DNA of 64,000 bases from assembly GCA_016280915.1 (NCBI GenBank), contig JAEEHQ010000009.1:1-64000 (forward strand), in the 5' to 3' direction. Shown one piece after another: positions 32,456 to 42,007 of the stretch. A program made the translations under genes and the position numbers. The first letter of the stretch is position 1; the number at the start of each line of letters is the position of its first letter. Source of the DNA: Bacteroidales bacterium (GTDB lineage Bacteria > Bacteroidota > Bacteroidia > Bacteroidales > P3). The notes beneath the pieces were generated by a model that was given only the letters and a program-made list of their open reading frames with translations, had not been told where the DNA came from and did no database searches.

Positions 32456-32554
32456 ACGTATATATTATTTCTTAAAAAAGTGAATTCTTAATAGTGATGT
32501 GGCATCAGGCAAAGCAAGGAGCAGGAAGCGCCCTGCTAAAAAGCCTCCATCATC

Positions 32555-33592
32555 CTACTTGAAAATCTCTTGCAACTGCTTCTCCAGTTCGGCTCCACGC
32601 AGATTACGGGCAATAATCTTGCCTTCGCGGTCAACCAGCACCGTGGCGGGGATGGACATAATGCCATAAGTTCTGCCTGCTGCCGACTGCCACTGTTTCA
32701 AGTCGCTGACATGGTTGGGCCATGCCAAGCCGTCATCCTTAATGGCTTTGCGCCAAGCGTTGCCGTCCTTATCAAGCGAGACGCTAAAAATCTCAAATCC
32801 CTGGTCCTTATACTTGTTGTAGAGCTTCACCACATTGGGGTTCTCGCGACGGCAAGGGCTGCACCATGATGCCCAAAAGTCGATAAGCACCACCTTACCA
32901 CGCAGGTCGCTGAGACGACGGGTGACCCCTTCGGGGTCGCTCATGGCAATTTCAGGAGCCTCCATCCCTGGTGCCAAGACTCCCTTGAGGCGTTCGGTGA
33001 GATGCTTTACATAGGGATTTTCGGCATACTTAGGTGCCAATGCGTCCCGCACCTCTTTGTACAGCATCACATGGTTGTCAAAGTCCTGCTCGAAGAAAGT
33101 GACCAAAAAAGATGCCATAAGTTTCTCTTTGTTCTGCCTGATTAGCTCTTCTATGCGTGCGGGAGCCTGAGCAATCGCATCTTGATTGGTAGCACCCATC
33201 AAGATGTCGTTGAACTGGCCGTAAAGTTCGATGTTGCCAGAGCCCTTGCAGTTGGTAATCTTATAGACGTGCTTGTCGGCAAGATATTCAAAGTCGGCTT
33301 GCACACGATCTTTGGGCTCCATCATCAGGTGACACATATTGCCGTCGCCATTGTCAATATGGAGGAAAAAAAGGGTTGGCTCGGTAATGTCAAGCGAAAC
33401 CTTGAAGGCATTCTTTTTATTCAGTTGGAGGGTATCAACAGGCACAAACTTGTCGCCCACCACCTTACTGACAATAGCATGATAGCCGTCAGGGACACCC
33501 TTAAGGGTACCGCTGAGAGTGGTTTTCTGAGCCGAAAGGCTACCGGCTGAGAGCAGCATAATGAGGTTGAAGATTAAGGCAATGCGTCTCAT
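32555..33592 (-). CDS. TlpA-like thioredoxin-fold protein with DUF4369-type N-terminus
   Basis: The 345-residue precursor has a signal peptide (about 21 residues), an N-terminal beta-sandwich-like region (residues 22-125) of the kind found in Bacteroidetes TlpA homologues, and a C-terminal thioredoxin domain with WCSPC at 243-247 and the cis-Pro SIPATVLVD. It should reduce disulfides or act as a thiol oxidoreductase in the periplasm. It lies between the S41 peptidase and Mrp genes on the same strand. Confidence 0.88.
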   Translation of the reverse strand: MRRIALIFNLIMLLSAGSLSAQKTTLSGTLKGVPDGYHAIVSKVVGDKFVPVDTLQLNKKNAFKVSLDITEPTLFFLHIDNGDGNMCHLMMEPKDRVQADFEYLADKHVYKITNCKGSGNIELYGQFNDILMGATNQDAIAQAPARIEELIRQNKEKLMASFLVTFFEQDFDNHVMLYKEVRDALAPKYAENPYVKHLTERLKGVLAPGMEAPEIAMSDPEGVTRRLSDLRGKVVLIDFWASWCSPCRRENPNVVKLYNKYKDQGFEIFSVSLDKDGNAWRKAIKDDGLAWPNHVSDLKQWQSAAGRTYGIMSIPATVLVDREGKIIARNLRGAELEKQLQEIFK

Positions 33593-33657
33593 AAAAGTTA
33601 ATGTTGTTTATTCTATACAAAATGTTTATTCAAAATTAATCATAAAGGGGTCCTGTC

Positions 33658-35292
33658 TCAATCAGCCGTAAGTTTGACACGGGCCTTCAGGGCCTGCTGG
33701 ATTTCGGTGTCAAACGGCAGCGACAACTTATAGTAAGCCGCCTCGCCATAGAGCGACATAGCCATGAGGGCACGATAGCGGTTGCGCATCTCGGCACCAT
33801 ATTTGCTGATGGTGGTGGCATCGCGCGTCAGTCCCTTCTTGTCGCCTTGCTTGAGGATGGCCTCAAAAGTGGCATCATCCACGCGATAGCCCTTCTCAAA
33901 AGACTCAAAGGTGGGATAACGCTTCATCAACTCACCATAGTGGTCAAACAGTTCATTATGAAGTACCCGCTCGAAAGCCTGCGCATTGATGAGGCCATTG
34001 TAGTAGACCAAATGGTTGTCGCGGAAATAAGGCAGGGCCACGTCGGGTTGTATGCCACCGCCACCATACACCTTACGCCCATGCTTGGTAAGGAAAGCCC
34101 CCGACGAGGTGTCAGGCGCATTCAGCACCGAGTCAGCCGCATTATAATCGCTCAGCAGCCGGTTGAGGTATTCCATGTAATACTCGTCGCTGCCCTTGTC
34201 GTAGGGGCGCTGGATGCAGCGGCCCGAAGGGGAGTAATAACGTGCCACGGTCAGCATCACGGCCGATTCTCCAGGCAGTTCAAACTGGTGCTGCACCAAG
34301 CCTTTGCCAAAACTGCGGTGGCCAATGATGGCACCACGGTCGTTGTCCTGTATGGCGCCACTCACCACCTCGCTGGCCGAGGCCGAGTGCTCGTTGATAA
34401 GGACGGTGAGGCGACCCTCTTCAAACAGGCCGCCGCGGGTGGCATAGACGTTGCGGCGGGAGGAGTGAGCCCCCTGGGTATAGACAATCAGGTCGTTCTT
34501 GGGCAGCAGCTCGTCGGCCATGTTGATGGCAGCTTCGAGCACGCCGCCGCCATTGCCTCGGAGGTCAAGCACCAAGTGCTTCATGCCCTGTTGGTTCAGC
34601 TCCAGCAGGGCCGAGTGGAACTCGGTGGCAGTAGTTTCGGCAAAACGTGTCACGAGGATGTAGCCGGTGGTCTTGTCCATCATCACCGCAGCAGCAACCG
34701 AATTGTGCAGGATGACATCGCGTCTCACCTTCACTTTCTTTATCTTGTTGCTACCGTCCCGCTGAATGCCTAAGGTGACGCTGCTGTGGCGGGGACCACG
34801 TATGTGACCAATCACATCGGTTGGGTTTTTTGTCATACCTACGCCAGAAACCTTAGTGGTATCGACAAGGATGATGCGGTCGCCGGGTTGTAAGCCGGCA
34901 TGGGCTGCCGGACCGCCCGCAAAGACCGTTGCAATATGCACCGTGTCATCGATATAGGAGAGGGTGACTCCTACCCCTTCAAACTGACCCTGCATCATCT
35001 CGGCCTCTTGGGCAAAAGCCGAAGGGTCAAGATAGGCACTATGGGGGTCGAGGGTAGAGAGCATGGCATTCATCATCAGATTTGTGACCGAGTCGTAGTC
35101 GACCTTGTCAACATAGTAATCATCCACCAGCTTCATCAAGGCATTCATGCGTGCGCTCATCATGCTTTCGTCGGCGTTCTTCTGCCAGTAACCGGAGTCG
35201 ACCTTGGGGGCAGAAATCACGCCTATCAGCAGCCCCACACAGAGTGCCAGAAGGACAATGCCAAGGGAGTAGGTTGTTTTTTTCTTCGTCAT
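33658..35292 (-). CDS. S41 family C-terminal processing peptidase
   Basis: The ATG at 35292 gives 544 residues; a TTG six codons upstream is less likely. After an N-terminal membrane anchor (about residues 9-27), a PDZ domain (about 105-190, GVGVTLSYIDDTV) and the S41 protease domain follow. The catalytic Ser305 (SASASE) and Lys330 (SFGKG) are 25 residues apart, as in other CtpA/Prc proteins. These enzymes process the C-termini of periplasmic proteins or degrade misfolded ones. It is placed after a Nudix gene in the same orientation. Confidence 0.93.
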   Translation of the reverse strand: MTKKKTTYSLGIVLLALCVGLLIGVISAPKVDSGYWQKNADESMMSARMNALMKLVDDYYVDKVDYDSVTNLMMNAMLSTLDPHSAYLDPSAFAQEAEMMQGQFEGVGVTLSYIDDTVHIATVFAGGPAAHAGLQPGDRIILVDTTKVSGVGMTKNPTDVIGHIRGPRHSSVTLGIQRDGSNKIKKVKVRRDVILHNSVAAAVMMDKTTGYILVTRFAETTATEFHSALLELNQQGMKHLVLDLRGNGGGVLEAAINMADELLPKNDLIVYTQGAHSSRRNVYATRGGLFEEGRLTVLINEHSASASEVVSGAIQDNDRGAIIGHRSFGKGLVQHQFELPGESAVMLTVARYYSPSGRCIQRPYDKGSDEYYMEYLNRLLSDYNAADSVLNAPDTSSGAFLTKHGRKVYGGGGIQPDVALPYFRDNHLVYYNGLINAQAFERVLHNELFDHYGELMKRYPTFESFEKGYRVDDATFEAILKQGDKKGLTRDATTISKYGAEMRNRYRALMAMSLYGEAAYYKLSLPFDTEIQQALKARVKLTAD

Positions 35293-35321
35293 AGTAGTTG
35301 CATAACGCAATTATCCCATAA

Positions 35322-35765
35322 TTATTGTTGCACGGCAAGTCCCAGCCGCTGCAAGGCCACCTGTAGCACCTCGTCGTGGTCAAAAGCCAAGTGCGGCACC
35401 TCATCAAGGGCAAACCAGCGTGCCGCGGCTGCATCGTCGCCACCTTTCACCTCGGCCAAAAGCACCTCGGCCAAGAAGGCCACGGTAATGGTGCGACCAC
35501 GGGGGTCGCGGCCCAAGGCGCTGAAGCTCTTCAGCTCCTCTAAGCGCAGGGGGACCTCCAGTCCGGTCTCTTCCTTCAACTCGCGGCGGGCGCACTCCTC
35601 CAAGGTCTCATCCATGTTCAGGAAACCTCCGGGCAGCGCCCACATGCCCTTAAACGGCTCGCCGCCCCGCTGCACCAACAGCAGGCGGCGCGCTCCCTCG
35701 TTGTCGAGGCCAAAAATCACACAGTCGGCGGTTACGGCCGGACGGGGATATTCATAGCTATACAT
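35322..35765 (-). CDS. Nudix hydrolase, ADP-ribose pyrophosphatase-like
   Basis: The Nudix box G-FLNMD-E-TLEECAR-RE-L-K-EE-T-G-L is intact, and DCVIFGL precedes it. The ATG at 35765 (MYSYEYPRP) fits the usual family N-terminus. An alternative ATG at 35789 overlaps the cysS stop codon and would add eight residues. The product is 147 residues and probably hydrolyses ADP-ribose or a similar nucleoside diphosphate derivative. It follows cysS closely in the same direction, so the pair is co-transcribed. Confidence 0.85.
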   Translation of the reverse strand: MYSYEYPRPAVTADCVIFGLDNEGARRLLLVQRGGEPFKGMWALPGGFLNMDETLEECARRELKEETGLEVPLRLEELKSFSALGRDPRGRTITVAFLAEVLLAEVKGGDDAAAARWFALDEVPHLAFDHDEVLQVALQRLGLAVQQ

Positions 35766-35778
35766 CACGTGCAATATC

Positions 35779-37242
35779 TCAGAGTTCATAGGTGGCGCCG
35801 TCCTTGCCATCTTTCACGGTAACACCCAGGGCACCCAGGGCATCGCGTATCTTGTCGCTGGTGGCCCAGTCTTTGTTGGCCTTGGCGGTGGCACGCATGT
35901 CCAGAATCATCTTCATCAGGCCGTCGATGAGGGCGGTGTTGTCGGTGCTGGCCTCATCGCGCAGACCCATCACCTCAAAGGCAAAGGTCTCCATCACCCC
36001 CTTCAGCTCGTCGATGTCGGCTTGGGTGAGGGTGGCCTTGCGGTCGTTGACGGTGTTGATGAGTTTGGCCATGTCGAAAAGATGACTGATGACGATGGGG
36101 GTATTCAAGTCGTCGTTCATGGCATCGTAGCACTTCTGGCGGTACTCCTTCACCTCCACGCTGCTGCTCTTGGCGGGTTGCAGACGTTGCAGGGTCTTGT
36201 AGGCCTGCATCAGTCGGTTGTAGCCCTTCTCGGCGGCCACAAGGGCCTCGTTGCTAAAGTCCACGGTGCTGCGATAGTGAGCCTGAAGGATGAAGAACCG
36301 GATGGTCATGGGCGTATAGGCCTGTTCCAACAATTTGTGGTTGCCGGTGAAGAACTCATCGAGGGTGATGAAGTTGCCCAGCGACTTGCCCATCTTTTGT
36401 CCGTTGATGGTAATCATGTTGTTGTGCATCCAGTACTTGCAGGGGCCATGACCGCAGCAGGCAAACTTTTGGGCTATCTCGCTCTCATGGTGGGGGAACA
36501 TCAGGTCCATGCCTCCACCGTGAATGTCAAACATCTCGCCCAGATATTTCGTGCCCATGGCGGTGCATTCGGTATGCCAGCCGGGGAAACCCACGCTCCA
36601 AGGCGAAGGCCAGCGCATGATATGTTCGGGTGAAGCCTTCTTCCAGAGGGCAAAGTCGGCCGTTTCGCGTTTCTCACTCTGTCCGTCCAGCTCACGAGTG
36701 GTGGAGAGCATCTCGTCAATCACGCGGCCTGAGAGTTGCCCATAGTTCTTGAAATGCTCGTGGTACTTGCGAACATCAAAATAGACGCTGCCGTTGCTCT
36801 CATAGGCAAAGCCGGCATCCATGATTTTCTTCACCAGCTCAATCTGCTCAATGATATGACCCGATGCCAGTGGCTCGATGCTGGGACGCAGCACATTTAG
36901 GCGGTCCATAGCGGCATGGTAGCGGTTGGTGTAGTACTGGGCCACCTCCATGGGTTCCAGCTGCTCGAGGCGGGCCTTCTTGGCTATCTTGTCCTCTCCC
37001 TCGTCGGCATCATGCTCCAAATGTCCCACATCGGTGATGTTGCGCACATAGCGCACCTTGTAGCCGATATGGGTCAGATAACGAAACAGCACATCGAAGG
37101 TGATGGCGGGACGGGCATGGCCCAAATGACCGTCGCCGTAGACGGTCGGACCGCACACATACATGCCCACATGGTCGGGCGTGACAGGCGTGAACAGCTC
37201 TTTCTGATGCGAAAGGGTATTGTAAATCAATAAAGGTTGCAT
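35779..37242 (-). CDS. cysS: cysteinyl-tRNA synthetase
   Basis: The ATG at 37242 gives 487 residues ([10 protein letters not shown]). The class I HIGH motif is GHLGHARP (about 38-45), the zinc ligand Cys30 precedes it (YVCGPTVYG), and the KMSKS motif is KMGKSLGN. The −7 box at 37268-37275 lies inside the longer upstream frame, which supports the chosen start. It is the first gene of a long minus-strand series (Nudix, S41, TlpA-like, Mrp, Nfu, PduO). Confidence 0.95.
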   Translation of the reverse strand: MQPLLIYNTLSHQKELFTPVTPDHVGMYVCGPTVYGDGHLGHARPAITFDVLFRYLTHIGYKVRYVRNITDVGHLEHDADEGEDKIAKKARLEQLEPMEVAQYYTNRYHAAMDRLNVLRPSIEPLASGHIIEQIELVKKIMDAGFAYESNGSVYFDVRKYHEHFKNYGQLSGRVIDEMLSTTRELDGQSEKRETADFALWKKASPEHIMRWPSPWSVGFPGWHTECTAMGTKYLGEMFDIHGGGMDLMFPHHESEIAQKFACCGHGPCKYWMHNNMITINGQKMGKSLGNFITLDEFFTGNHKLLEQAYTPMTIRFFILQAHYRSTVDFSNEALVAAEKGYNRLMQAYKTLQRLQPAKSSSVEVKEYRQKCYDAMNDDLNTPIVISHLFDMAKLINTVNDRKATLTQADIDELKGVMETFAFEVMGLRDEASTDNTALIDGLMKMILDMRATAKANKDWATSDKIRDALGALGVTVKDGKDGATYEL

Positions 37243-37675
37243 ATCTATAATAATATTTTCAAAAGTGCAAAAATACAATTTTTTTTTTGAATAGCCTGTT
37301 TTTTAAAATGTCATGTATTGTTTTTGTAACTATTGCAGGCGTTTTCAAGCTTTTTGTGCAACCACTTGCAAGCCTTTTTTGGCGTGTCTTTCCGAAGTTT
37401 TGCTTGTCATTTTGGGGGAAAAATCCCAGCCGCAGGGGCAAGGACTCCTCTTTTGCGTGACATGGACAGCAAAAGATGTGTGATATTATGCAAGACAAAA
37501 GAGAGGAAGCCTCAAAAGGACCCTTTTTGGCTCTCACCTCGGGCAGATATGTTCTTGGGGAAAGCACTTAAGGGTCCCCATAAAGTTTTTTTTAGCATAG
37601 GTGTAATATTTGAGGGTACTAAGACGTTTATTATAGGTAACCGGCGAAGAAACAACACTCAAAAAGCAAAATCCG
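37243..37675. other. 433-bp gap between divergent cysS and lipoprotein genes
   Basis: The cysS promoter lies at the left end. The rest contains a low-complexity region and short frames on both strands without support. I see no clear promoter for the lipoprotein gene at 37676. Confidence 0.5.
37268..37275 (-). promoter_or_regulatory. −7 box for cysS
   Basis: The minus strand reads TATTTTTG followed by CACTTTTG, 26 bases upstream of the start codon at 37242. Confidence 0.65.
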
Positions 37676-38434
37676 ATGAGCACAGAAACAAGAAAACACT
37701 CCCTCACAACAACCGCAACCATTTTATTGGGCATCTTGTTATTGTCAGGATGCGTGATGGAGAAACCGACGGTGAGGAACTATCGCAAAGTGTCACAGAT
37801 GCAAAACCTCACGCCCGTAACGGTTGAACAACTGCGACAAATAGTTGCTGCCGACACCACCCACTACAAAGTGGTAGTGCTCACCAGCTCCTGCTGCGGC
37901 TATTGCATCATCAACATGCGCGATCTCTACCCCAAAAAGATGGCCGAATACGACAGCAACACCGTCAGCTGGTACTTTGTGGAGGAGAGCTACAGCACGG
38001 CCCAATATATGGATGAGGTGTTCACCAAATACCACATCGACTCACCCCGCTACTGGATCAACGACACCCTTCCGCAATACCGTCCCCTGAAAGTGAAGAA
38101 CATGTTCGTCCTCCTTTGGAACCTCTTCCACCACTATGGCGAGAGCTATGAGGAGGCTGGCTTCGACGTAGCAGACAATCGCCTCAACAACATCGTCAAC
38201 GCCATCGCACCACAACAACAAATCATCACCAACGTCGTCGGGGTCCCCACCACCCTGTTGCTCGACCCACAAGGCCGCATGAAGTGTACCTGCACTATTG
38301 CCAACGATGGCACCACTCTCTTCGGCCCCACCGAGTTGGGCGACATCACGGTGCCTATTACCCAGCTCGACTTCGCCAAGGTTGACACTCTCAACTATGC
38401 ATCCCAAGTATGCACTCCCGAGGGCTGCCAATAA
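37676..38434 (+). CDS. thioredoxin-fold lipoprotein with CGYC motif
   Basis: The 252-residue protein has a lipoprotein signal with Cys26 (LLLSGC), and the sequence SSCCGYC (residues 71-77) contains a CGYC redox pair preceded by an extra Cys. A later VGVPTTLLLDPQGR segment supplies the cis-Pro and final strand of a thioredoxin fold. The protein ends with another Cys pair (QVCTPEGCQ). It is likely a periplasmic thiol oxidoreductase or disulfide-related chaperone. Its upstream and downstream gaps are long, so it is transcribed alone. Confidence 0.75.
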   Translation: MSTETRKHSLTTTATILLGILLLSGCVMEKPTVRNYRKVSQMQNLTPVTVEQLRQIVAADTTHYKVVVLTSSCCGYCIINMRDLYPKKMAEYDSNTVSWYFVEESYSTAQYMDEVFTKYHIDSPRYWINDTLPQYRPLKVKNMFVLLWNLFHHYGESYEEAGFDVADNRLNNIVNAIAPQQQIITNVVGVPTTLLLDPQGRMKCTCTIANDGTTLFGPTELGDITVPITQLDFAKVDTLNYASQVCTPEGCQ

Positions 38435-38604
38435 CCAACGTGCAACACATTAGTCACTCATTGTCTAGTTTTTCACTACCCGAGGAGGAAAGGCCTTCCC
38501 CCAAAAAATTGTTCACCCCTGTAACATTTGGGTGCAAACAAACGTCTATTTATTACAGAAAAGGCAAAAACAGGTTAGCAACAAAAAAATCTACCTAAAA
38601 AAGA
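38435..38604. other. 170-bp leader of the second ECF sigma gene
   Basis: The stretch contains the candidate ECF promoter (38520-38550) and no gene. A polypurine region AGGAGGAAAGG occurs near 38483. Confidence 0.5.
38520..38550 (+). promoter_or_regulatory. candidate ECF-sigma autoregulated promoter 2
   Basis: TGTAACATTT (38520-38529), a 13-base spacer and CGTCTATT (38543-38550) precede the sigma gene by about 55 bases. The arrangement matches that upstream of the sigma gene at 12210. Confidence 0.6.
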
Positions 38605-39093
38605 ATGTCTGAGAAAGAGAAACTGAAACGATACGACCAGCTGATGCTCCGCAACAAGGGGTTGATCGTTAAGGTATGTCAGGTCTACTGTCCAAATGAT
38701 GGCGAAAAGGCCCGCGATCTCTTTCAGGACATCGCCCTCAAGGTTTGGACACGCATGGACACCTTCCGCGAGGAGAGCGCTGAAGCCACCTGGCTATGGC
38801 ACATAGCCATCAACACAGCCATCGACAGCATCCGCGCCGACCAACGGCGACCCCAACTGGTATTCGGCGACACCCTCCCAGAAAGAAGTACCGAGGAAAC
38901 ACCCCGCCGCATCGACGACCTCTACGAAGCCATTGCCCACCTGCCTGCTGATGACCAACTGCTCATTACTGCCCGGCTTGACGGTCTCGACTACCACCAA
39001 ATTGCCCAACAGACAGGACAGAACGAAAACTCACTCCGCGTGCGCTACAACCGAACTGTCAAACGATTAAGAATTATGTTGAAAGGAAAATAG
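38605..39093 (+). CDS. ECF-type RNA polymerase sigma-70 factor
   Basis: The 162-residue protein has sigma region 2 (DLFQDIALKVW, TWLWHIAINTA) and region 4 with the helix-turn-helix YHQIAQQTGQNENSLRVRY. It is clearly similar to the sigma factor at 11719 (same start pattern of a YDQLMLRNKGLIVKV-type helix and the same domain layout). It is followed after three bases by an anti-sigma-like gene and then by two outer-membrane barrel genes. Confidence 0.92.
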   Translation: MSEKEKLKRYDQLMLRNKGLIVKVCQVYCPNDGEKARDLFQDIALKVWTRMDTFREESAEATWLWHIAINTAIDSIRADQRRPQLVFGDTLPERSTEETPRRIDDLYEAIAHLPADDQLLITARLDGLDYHQIAQQTGQNENSLRVRYNRTVKRLRIMLKGK

Positions 39094-39096
39094 GAT

Positions 39097-39771
39097 ATGC
39101 AGGAAGACACCTTTTTAAACCCATACCGCCAAGCGTGGCAGCAAGACAATGAGACCATGGAGAAAAGCCTTGCCAACATCTCGTTGCAGACGCTACACGA
39201 CAACATCGCCCGCCTCCAACAACGGCGTCGCCGCCGCACATTATGGCTGACCCTTAGTGCCGCCGCCAGCTTGGCGCTGCTGGTTGGCATTGGCCTCCAC
39301 CTGATGACACCCACCGCGGTGGAAGGCGGAACAAACTTGGTGGCGCAAAACAAGCCGTTTAAGGAGGTCGCCACCCCAACACAGGATGCTGCTCCAATCG
39401 TCCCCCCCATTCCCACCGCAGCCACTCACACCACCCTATCGCATAAAAAAACAACCACCACCCTCGAGGCCACTACCACCCCTGCCCTGCCCGACATAGC
39501 CATGACCCGCCCCGACTCCATGACACTTCCTTCAACCCTTAGTGAGCCCCTGCCTAATCTCACCACACCCAACGACACCAAAGAACCCACCACTCATATC
39601 ATTGTAACTCACCGTCTGGTGGCCATGGGGCCCGACAACCTTTCTACCAACCACACCACCGTCACCGAAACACGGCAACTGGTGAAGATTGAGGAGCCCC
39701 TCCGCAACACCTTCCATGAGGCCATAGTGGAGCCCCTTCTGGCCTTGATGACCAACAACCTCAGCGACTAA
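39097..39771 (+). CDS. anti-sigma factor-like membrane protein
   Basis: The 224-residue protein has an N-terminal cytoplasmic segment (MQEDTFLNPYRQAWQQDNET) that ends with a basic stretch (QQRRRRRTL), one membrane helix (about 50-70) and a Thr/Pro-rich extracytoplasmic part. It starts three bases after the sigma gene. The N-terminus resembles the anti-sigma protein at 10552. The role as anti-sigma factor is inferred from position and layout. Confidence 0.75.
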   Translation: MQEDTFLNPYRQAWQQDNETMEKSLANISLQTLHDNIARLQQRRRRRTLWLTLSAAASLALLVGIGLHLMTPTAVEGGTNLVAQNKPFKEVATPTQDAAPIVPPIPTAATHTTLSHKKTTTTLEATTTPALPDIAMTRPDSMTLPSTLSEPLPNLTTPNDTKEPTTHIIVTHRLVAMGPDNLSTNHTTVTETRQLVKIEEPLRNTFHEAIVEPLLALMTNNLSD

Positions 39772-39796
39772 TAATGACAACAAAAAATACATTAAT

Positions 39797-41161
39797 ATGA
39801 AAAAGATGAAACAAATAGCTTTTGTTTTGCTGCTACTAACCGCCTTGACCGCATCGGCACAGCCCCCCAACAAAATGGTGCAGTATTTGGATCTCAGCTC
39901 ACAGAAATATTTGAATATAAACGTGACAGGCTATTATCTCACGGTGGTTTTATATCAAGACACAGTAGATTACGTGGCGTTGAGCGATCCCCTTTGGAGC
40001 GATACGGCCATGTTGACGCATCCATTCTTCGAGTTGAACAGCAACGGTCCCGTCAACGCTCTGTGGGTGTATGGACATGGGCGCAACGGGATAGTAGAGA
40101 TACATACCCGACGCGACGACCTGTACTTGTCAAATCGCTACTACAACCACGTGTATGTCAGCACCCATAGCGACACCCTGAGGTATAGGCGTGTACAAAT
40201 TCAGAGTGACGATTTTAGCATGGTGGAGTTGACAGCACCTTTGGTGGCAGAAGAAGTGCTGATGATGGCTGAGAAATCCTCTATCATCTATTATAAAAGC
40301 TACACGGCCGAGACCTACTCGGAGAACACCAAAGACCATGCCATTATCTATGGCGGCATCCGCAACGGGGAGTCACAGGTTAGCAAGCATGGGCTCGACA
40401 ATTATACCACCGATGGCAAAAGGCCATCCTTCCTGTGGCAATACCGCCCAAACCAACGCCTACACTTCTCCTTCACAGCGGCATTGCTGCGAGCCGGAAG
40501 AACCACCATGTCGGGCTTTGGTTGGAAAGAAGACACCTATCCCGACGAGGAAATCGCCTTCCCTACCATGAAGACCGCCCTAAGCAACTACCAAGCCGAG
40601 ATGAGCTACGACTTTGTGTGTCGCAAACATGTTGCCTTGAGCCTCGGAGTGGGTTATACCTACAACCGCTTCAAATTCAAGGACCCCTATCTGGATTATC
40701 TTGCAGGAGCTGAACATTATGAGGGCTATGTCGCCAACAGCTATCTTACCCCCATGAATCCTCCCTTTGGCGGCGGCGACTCGCTGCAATTCTGGAGCAC
40801 GCAGCTCACCACCCGCTACATCACCATTCCCTTAACACTCACCTACTATGCCGACCGCAACCACCGCAAAGGTTTCCGTGTAGGCTTGAGCCTACTGCCC
40901 AGTTTCGGACTTGGAGAGGGCACACTCCTCAGCCGCTACTGCCAGTGGCAGGAGTCGGGCAACGAGTTGGATGGGTTCGTCATCAACGACTACCACAACA
41001 ACGGCATCAGCCTGAAATACATGACCGACATACGCCTCTCTATCGGCTGGTCGGTATGGAGCATGATGGTGCAGTTCTCGCCCGACTGGAGTTTTTCGCT
41101 CACCTCCAACGGCATCGTCCCCGCCTACCCCTTCCGCATGGGGCTGATGCTGACCTTATAA
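39797..41161 (+). CDS. outer-membrane barrel protein with N-terminal extension, sigma cluster
   Basis: The 454-residue precursor has a signal peptide (MKKMKQIAFVLLLLTALTASA). The first ~170 residues after it contain strand-rich, auto-adhesin-like sequence (VQIQSDDFSMVELTAPLVAEEVLMM) that resembles a DUF2807-type beta-helix. From about residue 210 alternating amphipathic strands (LHFSFTAALLRAG, VALSLGVGYTYN, FRMGLMLTL at the C-terminus) form a barrel. It starts 26 bases after the anti-sigma gene. Function unknown. Confidence 0.7.
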   Translation: MKKMKQIAFVLLLLTALTASAQPPNKMVQYLDLSSQKYLNINVTGYYLTVVLYQDTVDYVALSDPLWSDTAMLTHPFFELNSNGPVNALWVYGHGRNGIVEIHTRRDDLYLSNRYYNHVYVSTHSDTLRYRRVQIQSDDFSMVELTAPLVAEEVLMMAEKSSIIYYKSYTAETYSENTKDHAIIYGGIRNGESQVSKHGLDNYTTDGKRPSFLWQYRPNQRLHFSFTAALLRAGRTTMSGFGWKEDTYPDEEIAFPTMKTALSNYQAEMSYDFVCRKHVALSLGVGYTYNRFKFKDPYLDYLAGAEHYEGYVANSYLTPMNPPFGGGDSLQFWSTQLTTRYITIPLTLTYYADRNHRKGFRVGLSLLPSFGLGEGTLLSRYCQWQESGNELDGFVINDYHNNGISLKYMTDIRLSIGWSVWSMMVQFSPDWSFSLTSNGIVPAYPFRMGLMLTL

Positions 41162-41194
41162 TAATATGGTTACACGATTAATACGGATTGAAAC

Positions 41195-41809
41195 ATGAAA
41201 AAGTCACTCATCATAACCTTCCTCCTGGTCAGCCTTGTCTGCCAAGCCCAAGAAGAGCAACCCAACTTCTGGCACCGCCCATTCTGGCACAACCTCACCG
41301 TGGGCGCTGAGTTCTGCCACACCGTCGAACCCAGCTATCATTATCCCAGTGGCCTATTCCGCAACCACCCCAACAACTCCGCCAACCTGATGGTCACCTA
41401 TGACCTTAACCGCAAATGGACTCTCGGCACCTTTATTGGCTACTATGGATCCCATCATAGCGGAGCTGATAGGTGGGCCGATCAATACACGCCCGAATAT
41501 GGCAACTCGTTCTTTGAACATTTTGTCAACGAACCCACCTTCTCTTTTGGTTTGGAGGCCACGCTGCATGTGTTGCCCCTGCTCTACAAGCAGAAAACGC
41601 CCTTCGACCTCACCCTCAGCGGCCGTGTGGGCAAAAACCCTCGCGACCTCGACTTAGGCCTTGGCATAGGTCTCGGCTATTGTCCCATAGAGCGTCTCCA
41701 ACTCTACGCCCGCACCTACTATGGAGCCTTCGGATTCCCCAATGGCGCGCTGGAAACAGGTTTCCACTACCATCTCGTAGCCGGCGCCTGCTACCGCTTA
41801 GGAAAATAG
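41195..41809 (+). CDS. outer-membrane barrel protein, sigma cluster
   Basis: The 204-residue precursor has a signal peptide (MKKSLIITFLLVSLVCQA) followed by strand-rich sequence (NLTVGAEFCH, LDLGLGIGLGYC, YHLVAGACYRLGK) that suggests a small barrel. It begins 34 bases after the previous barrel gene and closes the sigma operon. Family not recognised. Confidence 0.7.
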   Translation: MKKSLIITFLLVSLVCQAQEEQPNFWHRPFWHNLTVGAEFCHTVEPSYHYPSGLFRNHPNNSANLMVTYDLNRKWTLGTFIGYYGSHHSGADRWADQYTPEYGNSFFEHFVNEPTFSFGLEATLHVLPLLYKQKTPFDLTLSGRVGKNPRDLDLGLGIGLGYCPIERLQLYARTYYGAFGFPNGALETGFHYHLVAGACYRLGK

Positions 41810-42007
41810 CATGGCTTTTTTTAGAATTTTTAACCATCCGCAGCGTGAAGAAATGATTTCTCATCCGTTTATTATACAAAGACGAGTTGATGGAGGGCCT
41901 TATGCCCTGAGAAACCACCAATAGTTGCCGCATGGCCTAAAAGGGAGTCCGAGCCAAAGCTGCAACAAAAGCAAAACCACGGATTCCCACAACAAATACA
42001 ATACAAA

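Noticed and set aside
35789-35810. Longer Nudix start inside cysS
   Set aside because: A start at 35810 would overlap the cysS coding end by about 30 bases and gives a non-family N-terminus. The ATGs at 35789 and 35765 are preferred.
37279-37567. Short minus-strand frame upstream of cysS
   Set aside because: It is a low-complexity Lys/Phe-rich translation across a promoter region and is not supported.
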